Assembly: GCA_009746045.1 (NCBI GenBank)
Contig: RPFO01000702.1
Span: forward strand, 62,001-126,000
Direction: 5' to 3'
Length of the DNA stretch: 64,000 nt
DNA from: Mesostigma viride
Lineage: Eukaryota > Streptophyta > Mesostigmatophyceae > Mesostigmatales > Mesostigmataceae
In this document: positions 38,522 to 47,539 of the stretch, piece after piece
How positions within the stretch are numbered: the first letter of the stretch is position 1
Layout of the letters: each line of letters begins with the position of its first letter
The notes under the pieces: model-generated
Database searches by the model: none
Seen by the model: the letters and a program-made list of their open reading frames with translations, nothing else
What the model was told of the DNA's origin: nothing
Translations under genes and position numbers: made by a program

Positions 38522-39134
38522 ATTGAAAATCCTTATCAAAAGAAGAATCAATAGATAAATTATTACAGCAAAGTTCATAAATTACTTTTTCTAAGTCTTT
38601 GTAGCCCATATACATAGCAGTTATAATAAAAAAATTAAGCGTTTCCTCTGTTATTTTTTTTGCTTTTTCTGGCAATATACATCCTAAAGTCTGCATATTA
38701 TGTAACCTATCAAATAGTTTTATTAGCAACACTTCCCTCTCCTTTACTTTATAAGAGTTATTTAATACCTCCTCTACAGTTAACTTTGTTCCATCTGGTC
38801 TATCACGGGTAAGCCTATCAACCATTTCTGCTATCCTTTTGCCAAAAGTACCTTGTATCATCTCTACACTAACTTCTGTATCTTCAACGGTGTCGTGCAA
38901 TATACTAGCTACTATTACATCCGTTTTTAAATTGTAGTCGGATATCATATAAGCTACTTCTAAAGGGTGGGTGTAATATAACTCGCCTGATTTCCTTTTT
39001 TGGTCACCATGATATTTCCTAGCGAAGTAAATAGCTTTATTAATTAACTCGAAATCTAGCACATTTTGAATATCTAATGATTTAAGTTTTTCTGTTAATC
39101 TTAGTGAGTATTTACAGGATGTTGAATAATCCAT
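38415..39134 (-). CDS. stand-alone SpoT/RelA HD-domain (p)ppGpp hydrolase-like protein, copy 1
   Basis: The 239-residue protein has only the HD hydrolase domain of RelA/SpoT: YHGDQKRKSGELYYTHPLEV, then SILHDTVEDTEVSVEMI with the HD pair, and KLFDRLHNMQTL. There is no synthetase, TGS or ACT domain. Such split SpoT genes are typical of Rickettsia and are thought to degrade (p)ppGpp or related alarmones. The start shows M-DYSTSCKYSLRLTEKLKSL, shared with copy 2 at 53618. It overlaps the convergent proP1 3' end by 107 bases. Confidence 0.88.
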   Translation of the reverse strand: MDYSTSCKYSLRLTEKLKSLDIQNVLDFELINKAIYFARKYHGDQKRKSGELYYTHPLEVAYMISDYNLKTDVIVASILHDTVEDTEVSVEMIQGTFGKRIAEMVDRLTRDRPDGTKLTVEEVLNNSYKVKEREVLLIKLFDRLHNMQTLGCILPEKAKKITEETLNFFIITAMYMGYKDLEKVIYELCCNNLSIDSSFDKDFQFSECKSYLDSLEVSHSHQTVSQVFQNVINQVKNRK

Positions 39135-39696
39135 AATTTAAAAATCAGTCAATGACGCCATTATATAATAATCCCTTATTAGTTGGAATATAAGCAAATT
39201 ATAAATATTTATTAAATTATTTTCTTTAATGTTACAAATTAAATATTAACAGCTTAAAAAATGGAACAACCTATAACTTCCACAAGTAAGGCGGGGGATC
39301 GTATAAAAGATGAGTTTACAGGTTTTTACAGAGGTAGGGTTATTATTTCTGAGGACCTCAAAGATGAAGTAGCCTTATAATGACAATGGTAATAACTTTA
39401 GTGGTCTTACTTCCCCTGTCATCCTATTAACTCCATTTGTGGATACGTTCTTAGTACGGCCTACCTAAATCTTCATAAAAATCACGTGTAGGTTCTCTAT
39501 GTAAGTCATCTTTGTTTATAAATTCTTCACACACTGCTGTATTAGGAGTAAGCTCGGAAAAAATATTTATAAATTTATGGATGAAACTATAAAGCATTTT
39601 TTGTTATAAAGAATTAAAATGTTAAAGTATTTAATAGGCAGCTAATGAGTATCTTTTTCCTATACCTAACAAACAACTCTAAAACCTAAAGCTTAT
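39135..39696. other. intergenic, only short unsupported frames
   Basis: Two short frames exist (39261-39380 plus, 39 codons; 39451-39597 minus, 48 codons, starting MLYSFIHKFINIFSELTPNT). Neither has a convincing ribosome binding site or known domain, so I do not call them genes. Confidence 0.3.
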
Positions 39697-39890
39697 TTAT
39701 GCAAGTAAATTGTCAGTAATAATACTAATTTCACCGAAAATACCCTGCCCGTATTTCCAGAAGTCGAATTTTCCTTTTTTAAACATTCGCATTTCCTCTA
39801 AATCGCAATAACTTATACCATACTTACAGTACCATCTTACCGCCCAGATGATTATATCTCATATTTGAAATGTGGATGCTTAAATAGGTT
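39697..39890 (-). pseudogene. IS6-family transposase N-terminal fragment
   Basis: The minus strand reads FKHPHFKYEI, then after a one-base shift DIIIWAVRWYCKYGISYCDL followed by EEM. This is the N terminus of IS6/IS26-type transposases (consensus IILWAVRWYCRYGISYRDLEEMM). The frame then runs into unrelated sequence and stops at 39697. The catalytic domain is absent. Confidence 0.65.
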
Positions 39891-40238
39891 CATAAATCTA
39901 GTATTCTATCTTTACTTAAGAACAATGATTTTATCCCCTTACCTCTCTATTTACAACAGGGCTCTTAGGGCTGAATTTACACAATTGATTCAAAAGACTC
40001 TACAACTCATCTTTTATTTATATCAATCATTACCAGATTACATATAAAAAATTTTATTATTTTTTATACCTATTCAATACCTTGTTTTTTATATTAATGT
40101 TTTACTTATCTCAACAAACATACCTAAAATCTTGAGAAGGTTAAGCTTTCAACTTCTTCTTGCTTCTTTTTGAATTGTATTACTTGATTAAAATTTGTCT
40201 TTAGTGTATTTTTCTGCAGAAGATCTAAAACCCCCTTC

Positions 40239-40326
40239 GGAGAGGTGGCCGAGTGGTTTAAGGCGCTCGCCTGGAAAGCGTGTTCACAGCAATGTGTCGA
40301 GGGTTCGAATCCCTTCCTCTCCGCCA
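40239..40326 (+). tRNA. tRNA-Ser(GGA)
   Basis: A class II tRNA with a long variable arm. The acceptor is GGAGAGG/CCTCTCC, the anticodon stem CTCGC/GCGTG (with one weak pair) closes the loop CTGGAAA with anticodon GGA at 40273-40275. The T arm is GAGGG-TTCGAAT-CCCTT and CCA is encoded. Confidence 0.95.
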
Positions 40327-40521
40327 TTCAATATAAGTTGTGGCTTTTTCGAAAAATCTGATCAAAAAATTTAGAGAAGTCCTAAATTTTTCTAGTACTT
40401 ACTTTAGCATATTGGAGTGCTCTTAAGGATAAGCCTGCACCAGATATATTATTACTAATAAAACTGGTAAGATAGTATACTAGGAAATATAACTATTTGT
40501 TCTAAAAATATTATCCGTCCC

Positions 40522-40776
40522 TTATACCAGATAGGGCTGTTTTAGATAACCTTTATTATTTTTTATAATTGCACCTGTTATATCCCCCTTAATTTGGGCA
40601 TTTGATCCTTTTACGATAACACCTTTTCCAGATATAAAATTAATATTTCTTTTTACTAAACTTTTTCCTTTTAAATGTAAAGCCTGCTTCTTACCATTAT
40701 TATCGTTGATAACTATATTATTAAGATTAACGTCTTTAAGTGTAATATCGTTGCTTGTTACTTCTAAATCCTGCAT
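40522..40776 (-). CDS. short beta-helix-like protein or gene fragment
   Basis: The 84-residue frame has repeating short strands (DITLKDVNLNNIVIND, INFISGKGVIVKG, AQIKGDITGAIIKN), like a few coils of a right-handed beta helix. No signal peptide is seen, and the size is far below that of typical beta-helix proteins. It is 15 bases downstream of the AmpG-like gene, on the same strand. It may be a small protein or the end of a lost surface protein. Confidence 0.35.
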   Translation of the reverse strand: MQDLEVTSNDITLKDVNLNNIVINDNNGKKQALHLKGKSLVKRNINFISGKGVIVKGSNAQIKGDITGAIIKNNKGYLKQPYLV

Positions 40777-40791
40777 AGATGTAAATTGTAA

Positions 40792-42072
40792 TCAGCTATT
40801 TTCCACTTTCTTACACACAGTTAAGTTATAGATTAATAAAAATATAGGTATGAAAATTGCACTTATTAAAATGTTGAAAATAAAAAAGGTAGTCCAATCC
40901 ACGTATGACGCGGCCACTCCAGATAAGAAAGAGAGGAGTATACGTGAAAATGAGCTGAAAGAAGAAATGATAGAAAATTGTGTAGCTACCAACTGCTTAT
41001 CACAAAGAATGGAAAAATATATCACTAACGCAGTGCCTCCTAAGCCTGAAGTAAAGTTCTGCAGAGTAATAGTTAGAAACATTATTAAGATATTATTACC
41101 CATTATGGATAATATCGCAAACATAAGTGGTGACATCAACTGAAAAATACCACATATAAAAACGCTTTTCACAATTCCTACTTTAGCTGTTATTATACCC
41201 GCTATAGCACCGCCCATGATCATTAATAAAAGGCCATAGGCTTTAGATATACCTGCTATCTCGGTAGTGGTAAAAGACAAATCTATAAGTACTAGTGAAC
41301 TCATAGCAGCCGGCACTGTATCACTCGATTTATACAATAATATAAATAAAATTATTAAAAACCATTTTGGATTTTTTATTTTTAATAATCTAAAACTATC
41401 CTTAATTACTTGAAGATATTCTGTAGAAGATAATAAACTGGTTGCAGTTTTACGTTTTAATATACGAGGTTCTGTAACATGTAAAATGATTATTGGTCCA
41501 AGCAGAATAACTACGAAAGCGCATAAATAAACATAATGCCAATTTAATATGTTGGAAATATACAATCCTCCTGCACTACCTATTAACATCCCTATACGGA
41601 ATCCTGTAATGCTAAAGGTGCTTATAAGGGAGAGATCCTGTTCAGTTTTGGCATGTTCTATACGATAAGCGTCTAAAACAATATCCTGGAGAGCGGCACA
41701 AAGAGATATAACTGGCATAACAATAATAGTTATGAGGGGATTATAGGTAGGCTCAATTATTAAAAATACTGATATAGAAATTAATAAACATACTTGAATT
41801 GCGATAGCCCACCCTCTCCTATGGCCAAGTCTCTTACACAAAAAAGGTATTGAATATTTGTCAATAAATGGAGCTAAAATCGGTTTTAAACAGTATGGTA
41901 AGGAGGTTAAGAATATTAACCCTACAAAAGTAGAAGAATATTTAGCTTCAGCCAAGTTATAAGGTATAGTAAAAGAAATTAAATTAAAGGTCATACCTGA
42001 AATCATACCTAATAAACATATTCCATAGGAGTATGGAGGTATAGTTTTTAAGAATTTAACAAAATTGAACAT
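40792..42072 (-). CDS. AmpG-type MFS permease
   Basis: The 426-residue protein has about 12 membrane helices and the AmpG-family markers FLTSLPYCLKPILAPFID, GHRRGWAIAIQ and ALQDIVLDAYRIE. AmpG carries muropeptides released during wall turnover into the cytosol. Rickettsia keep several AmpG paralogues of unsettled substrates. It lies 84 bases downstream of the nitronate-monooxygenase-like gene and may be on its transcript, hence potentially under the same FNR-type box. Confidence 0.85.
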   Translation of the reverse strand: MFNFVKFLKTIPPYSYGICLLGMISGMTFNLISFTIPYNLAEAKYSSTFVGLIFLTSLPYCLKPILAPFIDKYSIPFLCKRLGHRRGWAIAIQVCLLISISVFLIIEPTYNPLITIIVMPVISLCAALQDIVLDAYRIEHAKTEQDLSLISTFSITGFRIGMLIGSAGGLYISNILNWHYVYLCAFVVILLGPIIILHVTEPRILKRKTATSLLSSTEYLQVIKDSFRLLKIKNPKWFLIILFILLYKSSDTVPAAMSSLVLIDLSFTTTEIAGISKAYGLLLMIMGGAIAGIITAKVGIVKSVFICGIFQLMSPLMFAILSIMGNNILIMFLTITLQNFTSGLGGTALVIYFSILCDKQLVATQFSIISSFSSFSRILLSFLSGVAASYVDWTTFFIFNILISAIFIPIFLLIYNLTVCKKVENS

Positions 42073-42156
42073 TTTACTTAGTAGTCTATTAAATTTAAGT
42101 ATAGTTATTATATGTAATTTTAGAATATTTGCTGACTTTTAAGATACCCTACAACG

Positions 42157-43557
42157 TTAATTACCCGTTAATATTCGATTAATTAGCTCTTTAACAGTAG
42201 GAATAAAACCATTTTTGTAAAAAGGATCTTGTGCAAATAAATAGGCTAACTTTCCAGAAAACATCAGATTTTCTTGTATATCTCCTCCATGGGAAATATT
42301 GTATAAAGTTCTCCTGATACAATAAGAACGTGGGTCAGGAATTTTACCTTCTGCCACTTCTTTTTTCTCAGACCAATTGCTAAAACGGCAATAAGCTAGG
42401 CAGCCAGTACAATTTATTTGGGTCTCTCTTATTTCATTATACTTTTCCTGAGTAATAAAAATTAGGCTTGAATCAGGAGTAACCATGGTTTTGTTAAACC
42501 CTGCTTTTATCCAGCAATTAGCTTTTTGATTATCTTCATCAGTTAAATAAATAGCCTTATTCTTAATTTTGTTAATCACAAAAGCCATTTTTCGTTCCTC
42601 GGTAGGCGTAAGGGAATAATATACTTGCCTAAGTGACCTACCTTGAAGTTCTTTTATAAAGTTATTTACTACGGCCAATGAATGAAATCCTGTCGGACTA
42701 AAGTGATTAGACTTAATTTCAGCAGGATCTAGATCTAAAAGTTTCTGTTTCCAACTATCAGAAATAGGGCTTTCCACCGTTAGTAAAGCTCTAGTTCCGA
42801 ATTGAAAAGCAATTGGTCCAATTTCGGTGTTATTAATCCAATTTTCCCAATCCCTCAAAAACCACACCCCACCAGCCATTATAATCGGAATATCGTGCAA
42901 ACCACATTCCCTCATAATTTGCCTAATAGCTACAACTCTTTGGTAAGGATTTTCAGGAAGGTCACAATCTTCGTTATTACTTATTCCATTATGCCCTCCA
43001 GCCTTCCAAGGATCTTCATATACTACTCCGCCAAGCCATTCCCTAAAATTTATATATGATCGTTTCCATAATAGGTTAAAAGCTCTCGCCGAAGAAACTA
43101 TAGGGTAATAGAAAACTTTGTGTTGAGAAGCTATTTCAGCCAACTTAAACGGCAGACCAGCTCCGCACACTACTCCATGAATTAAATTTTTTGTATTTTT
43201 TAACACTTCCTGAAGAAAATACTCAACTGAGCTTATCCCCCATAATACATTCATATGGATACGTCCTGCTCCTCCTGACAGATCGTACGCTATCTTAGCT
43301 TGGGATATAGCTGCTTTTATAGCATGATTAGTTAGCTCTATACTTCGTTCACTCCTAGTTTTTCCTTTAAAAATCAATGGTATAAACTTCCCCGTTTCAT
43401 CATAATAATCTCCGTATACGCCGGAAAAAGTTCCAACCGCTCCGGTGGCTGCCCACGCTCCAGCACTTTGACCGTTACTAACTGAGATTCCTTTACCTCC
43501 CTCGATTAACGGTAATACTTGTTGGCCAGAAAGAGTTAATGGTTTTAACGTTTTCAT
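42157..43557 (-). CDS. nitronate monooxygenase/NPD-like flavoprotein with C-terminal cysteines
   Basis: The 466-residue protein has the TIM-barrel pattern of the 2-nitropropane dioxygenase (NPD) family: VCGAGLPFKLAEIA, KAGGHNG (containing the family His) and IPIIMAGGVW with the FMN-phosphate loop. It is longer than a typical enzyme (about 350) and has an extra C-terminal segment with CTGCLAYCRFSNW and SYCIRR, four cysteines that could bind metal or an Fe-S cluster. The reaction is uncertain. Related NPD proteins act as reductases or acyl-ACP enzymes. The promoter is shared with nrdD and has a perfect FNR-type site about 60 bases upstream of this start. Confidence 0.75.
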   Translation of the reverse strand: MKTLKPLTLSGQQVLPLIEGGKGISVSNGQSAGAWAATGAVGTFSGVYGDYYDETGKFIPLIFKGKTRSERSIELTNHAIKAAISQAKIAYDLSGGAGRIHMNVLWGISSVEYFLQEVLKNTKNLIHGVVCGAGLPFKLAEIASQHKVFYYPIVSSARAFNLLWKRSYINFREWLGGVVYEDPWKAGGHNGISNNEDCDLPENPYQRVVAIRQIMRECGLHDIPIIMAGGVWFLRDWENWINNTEIGPIAFQFGTRALLTVESPISDSWKQKLLDLDPAEIKSNHFSPTGFHSLAVVNNFIKELQGRSLRQVYYSLTPTEERKMAFVINKIKNKAIYLTDEDNQKANCWIKAGFNKTMVTPDSSLIFITQEKYNEIRETQINCTGCLAYCRFSNWSEKKEVAEGKIPDPRSYCIRRTLYNISHGGDIQENLMFSGKLAYLFAQDPFYKNGFIPTVKELINRILTGN

Positions 43558-43616
43558 AAAAATAATTAGTGCAACTTAGTTGTTAATAAAAATATAGAAT
43601 TAGATTTATTTAATCT

Positions 43617-43630
43617 TTGATCTAAATCAA
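43617..43630. promoter_or_regulatory. FNR/Anr-type binding site in divergent promoter
   Basis: The sequence TTGATCTAAATCAA is an exact match to the FNR consensus TTGAT-N4-ATCAA. Its centre lies about 66 bases upstream of the nitronate-monooxygenase-like start (43557) and about 95 bases upstream of the nrdD start (43719). A Crp/Fnr-family gene is encoded at 46682-47539, so the site probably serves that regulator. Confidence 0.75.
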
Positions 43631-43718
43631 TTTTTTGTTTTTACATAGTTGCTAAATTGGTTCGGAATTTAATAGATGGGTATTCAATAGAATTTGAAAT
43701 TAATTTAATGAGGCCGTA

Positions 43719-45890
43719 ATGAATGTCTTTGATAATAAGAAAATAACCAAAGAATCTCTAATTAATCATTTACCGATTTCAATATACAATAGCTTACAGG
43801 AAGCATTTTATAGTGCTAAAACTAGGATACCCAAGAAGTTCTTTATTAGTTTAATTTCAAGCTTAAAAAAGCAAAAAGAAACAGAAAATAATATAATATT
43901 AATTTACAAAAATTTGGCTAAAGCAAAGTTGTTTAAAGTTTTGGAATATTTTATTCATTTTCAAAACGAGCAAAATCTAATTAATATGGCAGCAAAGGAT
44001 ACTAAAATTAGCTGTAAGGAAACCATAAAAGAATATATCAATAAAGAAGATTGGAGAATCAAAGCTAATGCCAACGTAAGTTATTCTAATGCCTCATTAA
44101 TTAACCAGACTGCAGGAAAAATAATAGCAAATTTCTGGTTAGATAATGTTTATTCAGAAGAAGAAATGTTATCACATCGCATGGCGGATATTCATATTCA
44201 TGACCTGGACAGTCTTACGGGATATTGCGCAGGTTGGAGTTTAAGGGTTCTTTTAAATGAGGGATTTAATGGTGTTTTAGGTAGGGTTTCAAGTCGTCCG
44301 CCAAAGCATTTTAATGAAGCATTAGGACAAATAGCAAATTTCTTAGGCGTTGTACAATCCGAATGGGCAGGGGCGCAAGCACTTAGCTCTTTTGATACTT
44401 ATCTTGCCCCATATGTATTTAAAGATAATCTTAATTTTTATCAGGTAAAAAGGTTATTAAGGAAATTTATTTATGACTTAAATATGCCTACCCGATGGGG
44501 ACAAAGCCCATTTACTAATATTACCTTGGATTTCAAGATTCCAAAAGACCTTCAGGAGCAAATTCCCTGCATTAATAACGAGCATTTGTTTGAAAACTTA
44601 CAAGATGATAAAGAAGTATTAACAAGAGCCAATGCAAAAAATGTAAACTCTCTGAAGGACTTAACTTATAAAAACTTTCAGCCTGAAATAGAAATTATAG
44701 ATCAGGCTTTCTACGAAATAATGACGGAAGGGGATAGTAATAAACAGCCTTTTACGTTTCCTATACCTACAGTAAATATTACCGAAGATTTTGATTGGGA
44801 TTCGAAAGCCGCTAAAGCTCTGTTTGATAATACTGCTAAAATGGGTAGTTCTTATTTTCAGAATTTTATCGGCAGTCAATACGTTTTAGATGATAAAGGG
44901 AACAAAATTCCTAATCCGGAAGCTTATTCCCCTGAGTCTGTAAGAAGTATGTGCTGTCGCCTTCAACTGGATTTAAGGGAATTAGTAAAACGTGGAAACG
45001 GATTATTTGGCTCAGCAGAAATGACAGGTTCAATCGGTGTAACCACCATTAATATGGCAAGACTAGGGTATAAGTTTAAAAAGAATAAAAAGGGACTTTT
45101 TGATCAATTAAAGTATTTAATGAATTTATGTAAATCCGTATTGGAAAAAAGACGTAAATTTGTTCAGGAAATGTACAATCGTGGATTATATCCTTACACA
45201 GCTCGATACTTAAAAGATTTTAAAAATCATTTTAGTACTATAGGTGTTAATGGTATGAATGAGATGTTAATAAATTTCAGTGATAGCGCTTATGATATTG
45301 CTTCTGAGCAAGGCATAGAGTTGTGTTTAGAAATTCTGGAATTTATGCGTAAGGAACTAAAAAAATATCAAGAAGAAACCGGTAACCTCTACAACCTTGA
45401 AGCAACTCCGGCAGAAGGAGCTACTTACCGGTTTGCTAAAGAAGATAAAAAATACTTTCCTGATATTACCCAGTCCGGTTATTCCGAAAATATTTATTAC
45501 ACAAATAGTAGCCAACTTCCTGTTCATTTTACAGATGATCCATTTAAGGCTCTGGAAAAACAGGATAAATTACAATGTAAGTATACCGGCGGTACTGTTT
45601 TACATCTTTATACGAATGAAAATTTTACGTCTCCTATTGCCTGTAAAAATTTTGTAAAAACTGTAATTGAGAATTATAAATTACCATATATTACTGTTTC
45701 TCCCACTTTTTCTACATGTAACAAACACGGTTATCTCTCCGGTAATCAATTGGAATGCCCTTATTGCGGCCAGAAAGTCCTTACTTGGACAAGGGTTATG
45801 GGATACTACCGCCCTGTAGATAGTTTTAATGTTGGCAAAAAAGGGGAATATGAACAAAGAGTTTATTTTAAGCAAAACTCCTCTAGTTAA
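43719..45890 (+). CDS. nrdD: anaerobic (class III) ribonucleoside-triphosphate reductase
   Basis: The 723-residue enzyme reduces ribonucleotides to deoxyribonucleotides with a glycyl radical and works only without oxygen. Motifs are MADIHIHDLDSLTGYCAGW, EMTGSIGVTTINMARLGY, the zinc site (FSTCNKHGYLSG and CPYCGQK) and the glycyl radical loop RVMGYYRPVDSFNVGKKGE, with the radical Gly at about 695. The N terminus lacks an obvious ATP-cone, so allosteric control of activity may be missing, as in some thermophile enzymes. A GAGG ribosome binding site precedes the ATG. It forms an operon with nrdG. Aerobic class I NrdAB is the usual type in Rickettsiaceae, so its presence is notable and may reflect transfer. 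Confidence 0.95.
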   Translation: MNVFDNKKITKESLINHLPISIYNSLQEAFYSAKTRIPKKFFISLISSLKKQKETENNIILIYKNLAKAKLFKVLEYFIHFQNEQNLINMAAKDTKISCKETIKEYINKEDWRIKANANVSYSNASLINQTAGKIIANFWLDNVYSEEEMLSHRMADIHIHDLDSLTGYCAGWSLRVLLNEGFNGVLGRVSSRPPKHFNEALGQIANFLGVVQSEWAGAQALSSFDTYLAPYVFKDNLNFYQVKRLLRKFIYDLNMPTRWGQSPFTNITLDFKIPKDLQEQIPCINNEHLFENLQDDKEVLTRANAKNVNSLKDLTYKNFQPEIEIIDQAFYEIMTEGDSNKQPFTFPIPTVNITEDFDWDSKAAKALFDNTAKMGSSYFQNFIGSQYVLDDKGNKIPNPEAYSPESVRSMCCRLQLDLRELVKRGNGLFGSAEMTGSIGVTTINMARLGYKFKKNKKGLFDQLKYLMNLCKSVLEKRRKFVQEMYNRGLYPYTARYLKDFKNHFSTIGVNGMNEMLINFSDSAYDIASEQGIELCLEILEFMRKELKKYQEETGNLYNLEATPAEGATYRFAKEDKKYFPDITQSGYSENIYYTNSSQLPVHFTDDPFKALEKQDKLQCKYTGGTVLHLYTNENFTSPIACKNFVKTVIENYKLPYITVSPTFSTCNKHGYLSGNQLECPYCGQKVLTWTRVMGYYRPVDSFNVGKKGEYEQRVYFKQNSSS

Positions 45891-45912
45891 ATTTAAGAGG
45901 TAACACACATCA

Positions 45913-46650
45913 ATGCCAATAGAAACTACTTATTATAAAAAACCGCCTATTTATGATATTACCCCTTTTACGCTTCAAGACTTTCCAAATCTTAGTGCAT
46001 GTATTTTGTGGTTTATCGGATGTAATTTTCGATGCCTTTATTGTCATAATCCGGACATCGTTTTAACAAATAAAGGGAAGAAACATATAAACGAAATATG
46101 GCACTTTCTCCAGAGTAGGCAAAAACTATTAGAAGGAGTGGTAGTATCAGGAGGAGAATGTACTCTATATCCAGGGTTAAAATTATTCTTGGAAAAGGTT
46201 AGGTCTTTAAACTTTAAAATCAAATTAGATACTAACGGGACAAATCCAACCATGATAAAAAGTTTATGCGAGCAAAAGCTGATAGATTATATAGCTTTAG
46301 ATTATAAAGCTCCAGCAGGTAAATTTTTGCAAATAACAAAATGTAAAAATCAAAAAGCTGTTTTCCAAACCCTGGATTATTTATGTAGCAGTAATACACC
46401 TTTTGAGGTAAGAACTACTGTACACACAAGTATCTTAAATGAGGATGATATTAATCAAATAATAATTGACCTAGAGGCACGCAATTTCCTAGGTACTTAT
46501 TATTTACAAAACTTTACTCAGTGTAAGACATTGTTTCCTTTGCCAGATCAAAAAAGGGAACTGGATTTTAATTTATTACACCAGCCTAGAGAATTTATTA
46601 TAAAAGCTCGAGGATTTTTAGAGTCATCACCTAAATTGCCTTATAATTAA
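45913..46650 (+). CDS. nrdG: anaerobic ribonucleotide reductase activating protein (radical SAM)
   Basis: The 245-residue protein carries the radical-SAM cluster motif CNFRCLYC (CxxxCxxC) in WFIGCNFRCLYCHNPD and later VVSGGECTLYPGL and KLDTNGT. It abstracts a hydrogen from the glycyl residue of NrdD using SAM and a 4Fe-4S cluster. It starts 23 bases after nrdD with AAGAGG upstream, so both are co-expressed. The length (about 245) resembles the longer activases that accompany Thermotoga or archaeal type NrdD. Confidence 0.92.
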   Translation: MPIETTYYKKPPIYDITPFTLQDFPNLSACILWFIGCNFRCLYCHNPDIVLTNKGKKHINEIWHFLQSRQKLLEGVVVSGGECTLYPGLKLFLEKVRSLNFKIKLDTNGTNPTMIKSLCEQKLIDYIALDYKAPAGKFLQITKCKNQKAVFQTLDYLCSSNTPFEVRTTVHTSILNEDDINQIIIDLEARNFLGTYYLQNFTQCKTLFPLPDQKRELDFNLLHQPREFIIKARGFLESSPKLPYN

Positions 46651-46681
46651 AATTTAACATTAATCAAGTTAATAACCCGAG

Positions 46682-47539
46682 CTACTGTAATAACGGGCAT
46701 TCATTCTTATTATAACGAGGACAGCGAGGATATATACTAACATCGCAAAAGCTACATAAAGCTTTTATATTAGGCATTATTACCACGTCACTTTTTATTT
46801 GAAAACCCTTTTTCTTTAGATCATTCAATGCTCTAGAGAAAGTTTCAGCTTTCATCCCGAGATAAGATGCTATAATCCCCTTATTATATGGCAACTGTAA
46901 TACATTTGAGAGAGCATAATTATTAGAAAATAGATTTAAAAGAAACCAACCAACTCTCTCTTCTGCAGCTTTAAGCCGTATATTGCCGATGTGAGAGGTA
47001 AGTGTTTCTAACTGCTTAGATAATAAATTTAATATATTTAGAGCAAAAAATTGGCAATTTTCTGCTAGTTTTTTAAGAGCTGCAACCGGAATACTTATTA
47101 AAGTAGTAGATGACATTGTTTGAATATTGACCTGGGACGGAGTATTAAGAATCATGGAAGATTCTATCAAAGTATTACCGGAGCTAAACAGTTGAACAAC
47201 AGATTCTTCCCCTTCAAAGGATATCTTTGACAGTTTTATCCACCCGTTTAAAATAAGGTAAAAAGCTGAAGGATAATCACCTTCAAGCAAAAGCACTGTA
47301 CCTTTTTTATATTTTTTTACTTGGGCATTTTCTAATAGTAATTTCAGTTTCTCTTCTTGAACCCCAGCTAGAAAAGAAAAAGTCTTAATAAGACTACATA
47401 ACTTATTACCCTGGTACATTTTAATTTCCGACCAATTAGCTTGTTTTAATAAGCTTTTTTTAGTGCAACCCTTATCTGCCGTAATCTTATTTATTAATAG
47501 TGAGCTCAAGTTTTGTAATACCAAATGTAATTTTTTCAT
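46682..47539 (-). CDS. Crp/Fnr-family transcriptional regulator with C-terminal cysteine cluster
   Basis: The 285-residue protein has a cyclic-nucleotide-binding-like beta roll (KYKKGTVLLLEGDYPSAFYL, GWIKLSKISFEGEESVVQLF), the dimer helix and a C-terminal HTH (NKGIIASYLGMKAETFSRAL then NDLKKKGF). The N terminus has about 40 extra residues without an FNR-type cysteine cluster. Beyond the HTH the end contains C262, C265, C273 and C281 (spacing CX2CX7CX7C), a possible Fe-S or metal site. Bacillus subtilis Fnr likewise ligates its cluster near the C terminus. It is convergent with nrdDG, and a matching FNR box lies before nrdD, so it is the probable oxygen-dependent regulator. Confidence 0.82.
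   Translation of the reverse strand: MKKLHLVLQNLSSLLINKITADKGCTKKSLLKQANWSEIKMYQGNKLCSLIKTFSFLAGVQEEKLKLLLENAQVKKYKKGTVLLLEGDYPSAFYLILNGWIKLSKISFEGEESVVQLFSSGNTLIESSMILNTPSQVNIQTMSSTTLISIPVAALKKLAENCQFFALNILNLLSKQLETLTSHIGNIRLKAAEERVGWFLLNLFSNNYALSNVLQLPYNKGIIASYLGMKAETFSRALNDLKKKGFQIKSDVVIMPNIKALCSFCDVSIYPRCPRYNKNECPLLQ

Noticed and set aside
39261-39380. Plus-strand 39-codon frame starting MEQPITSTSKAGDRIKDEF
   Set aside because: No ribosome binding site or recognisable family; could be chance.
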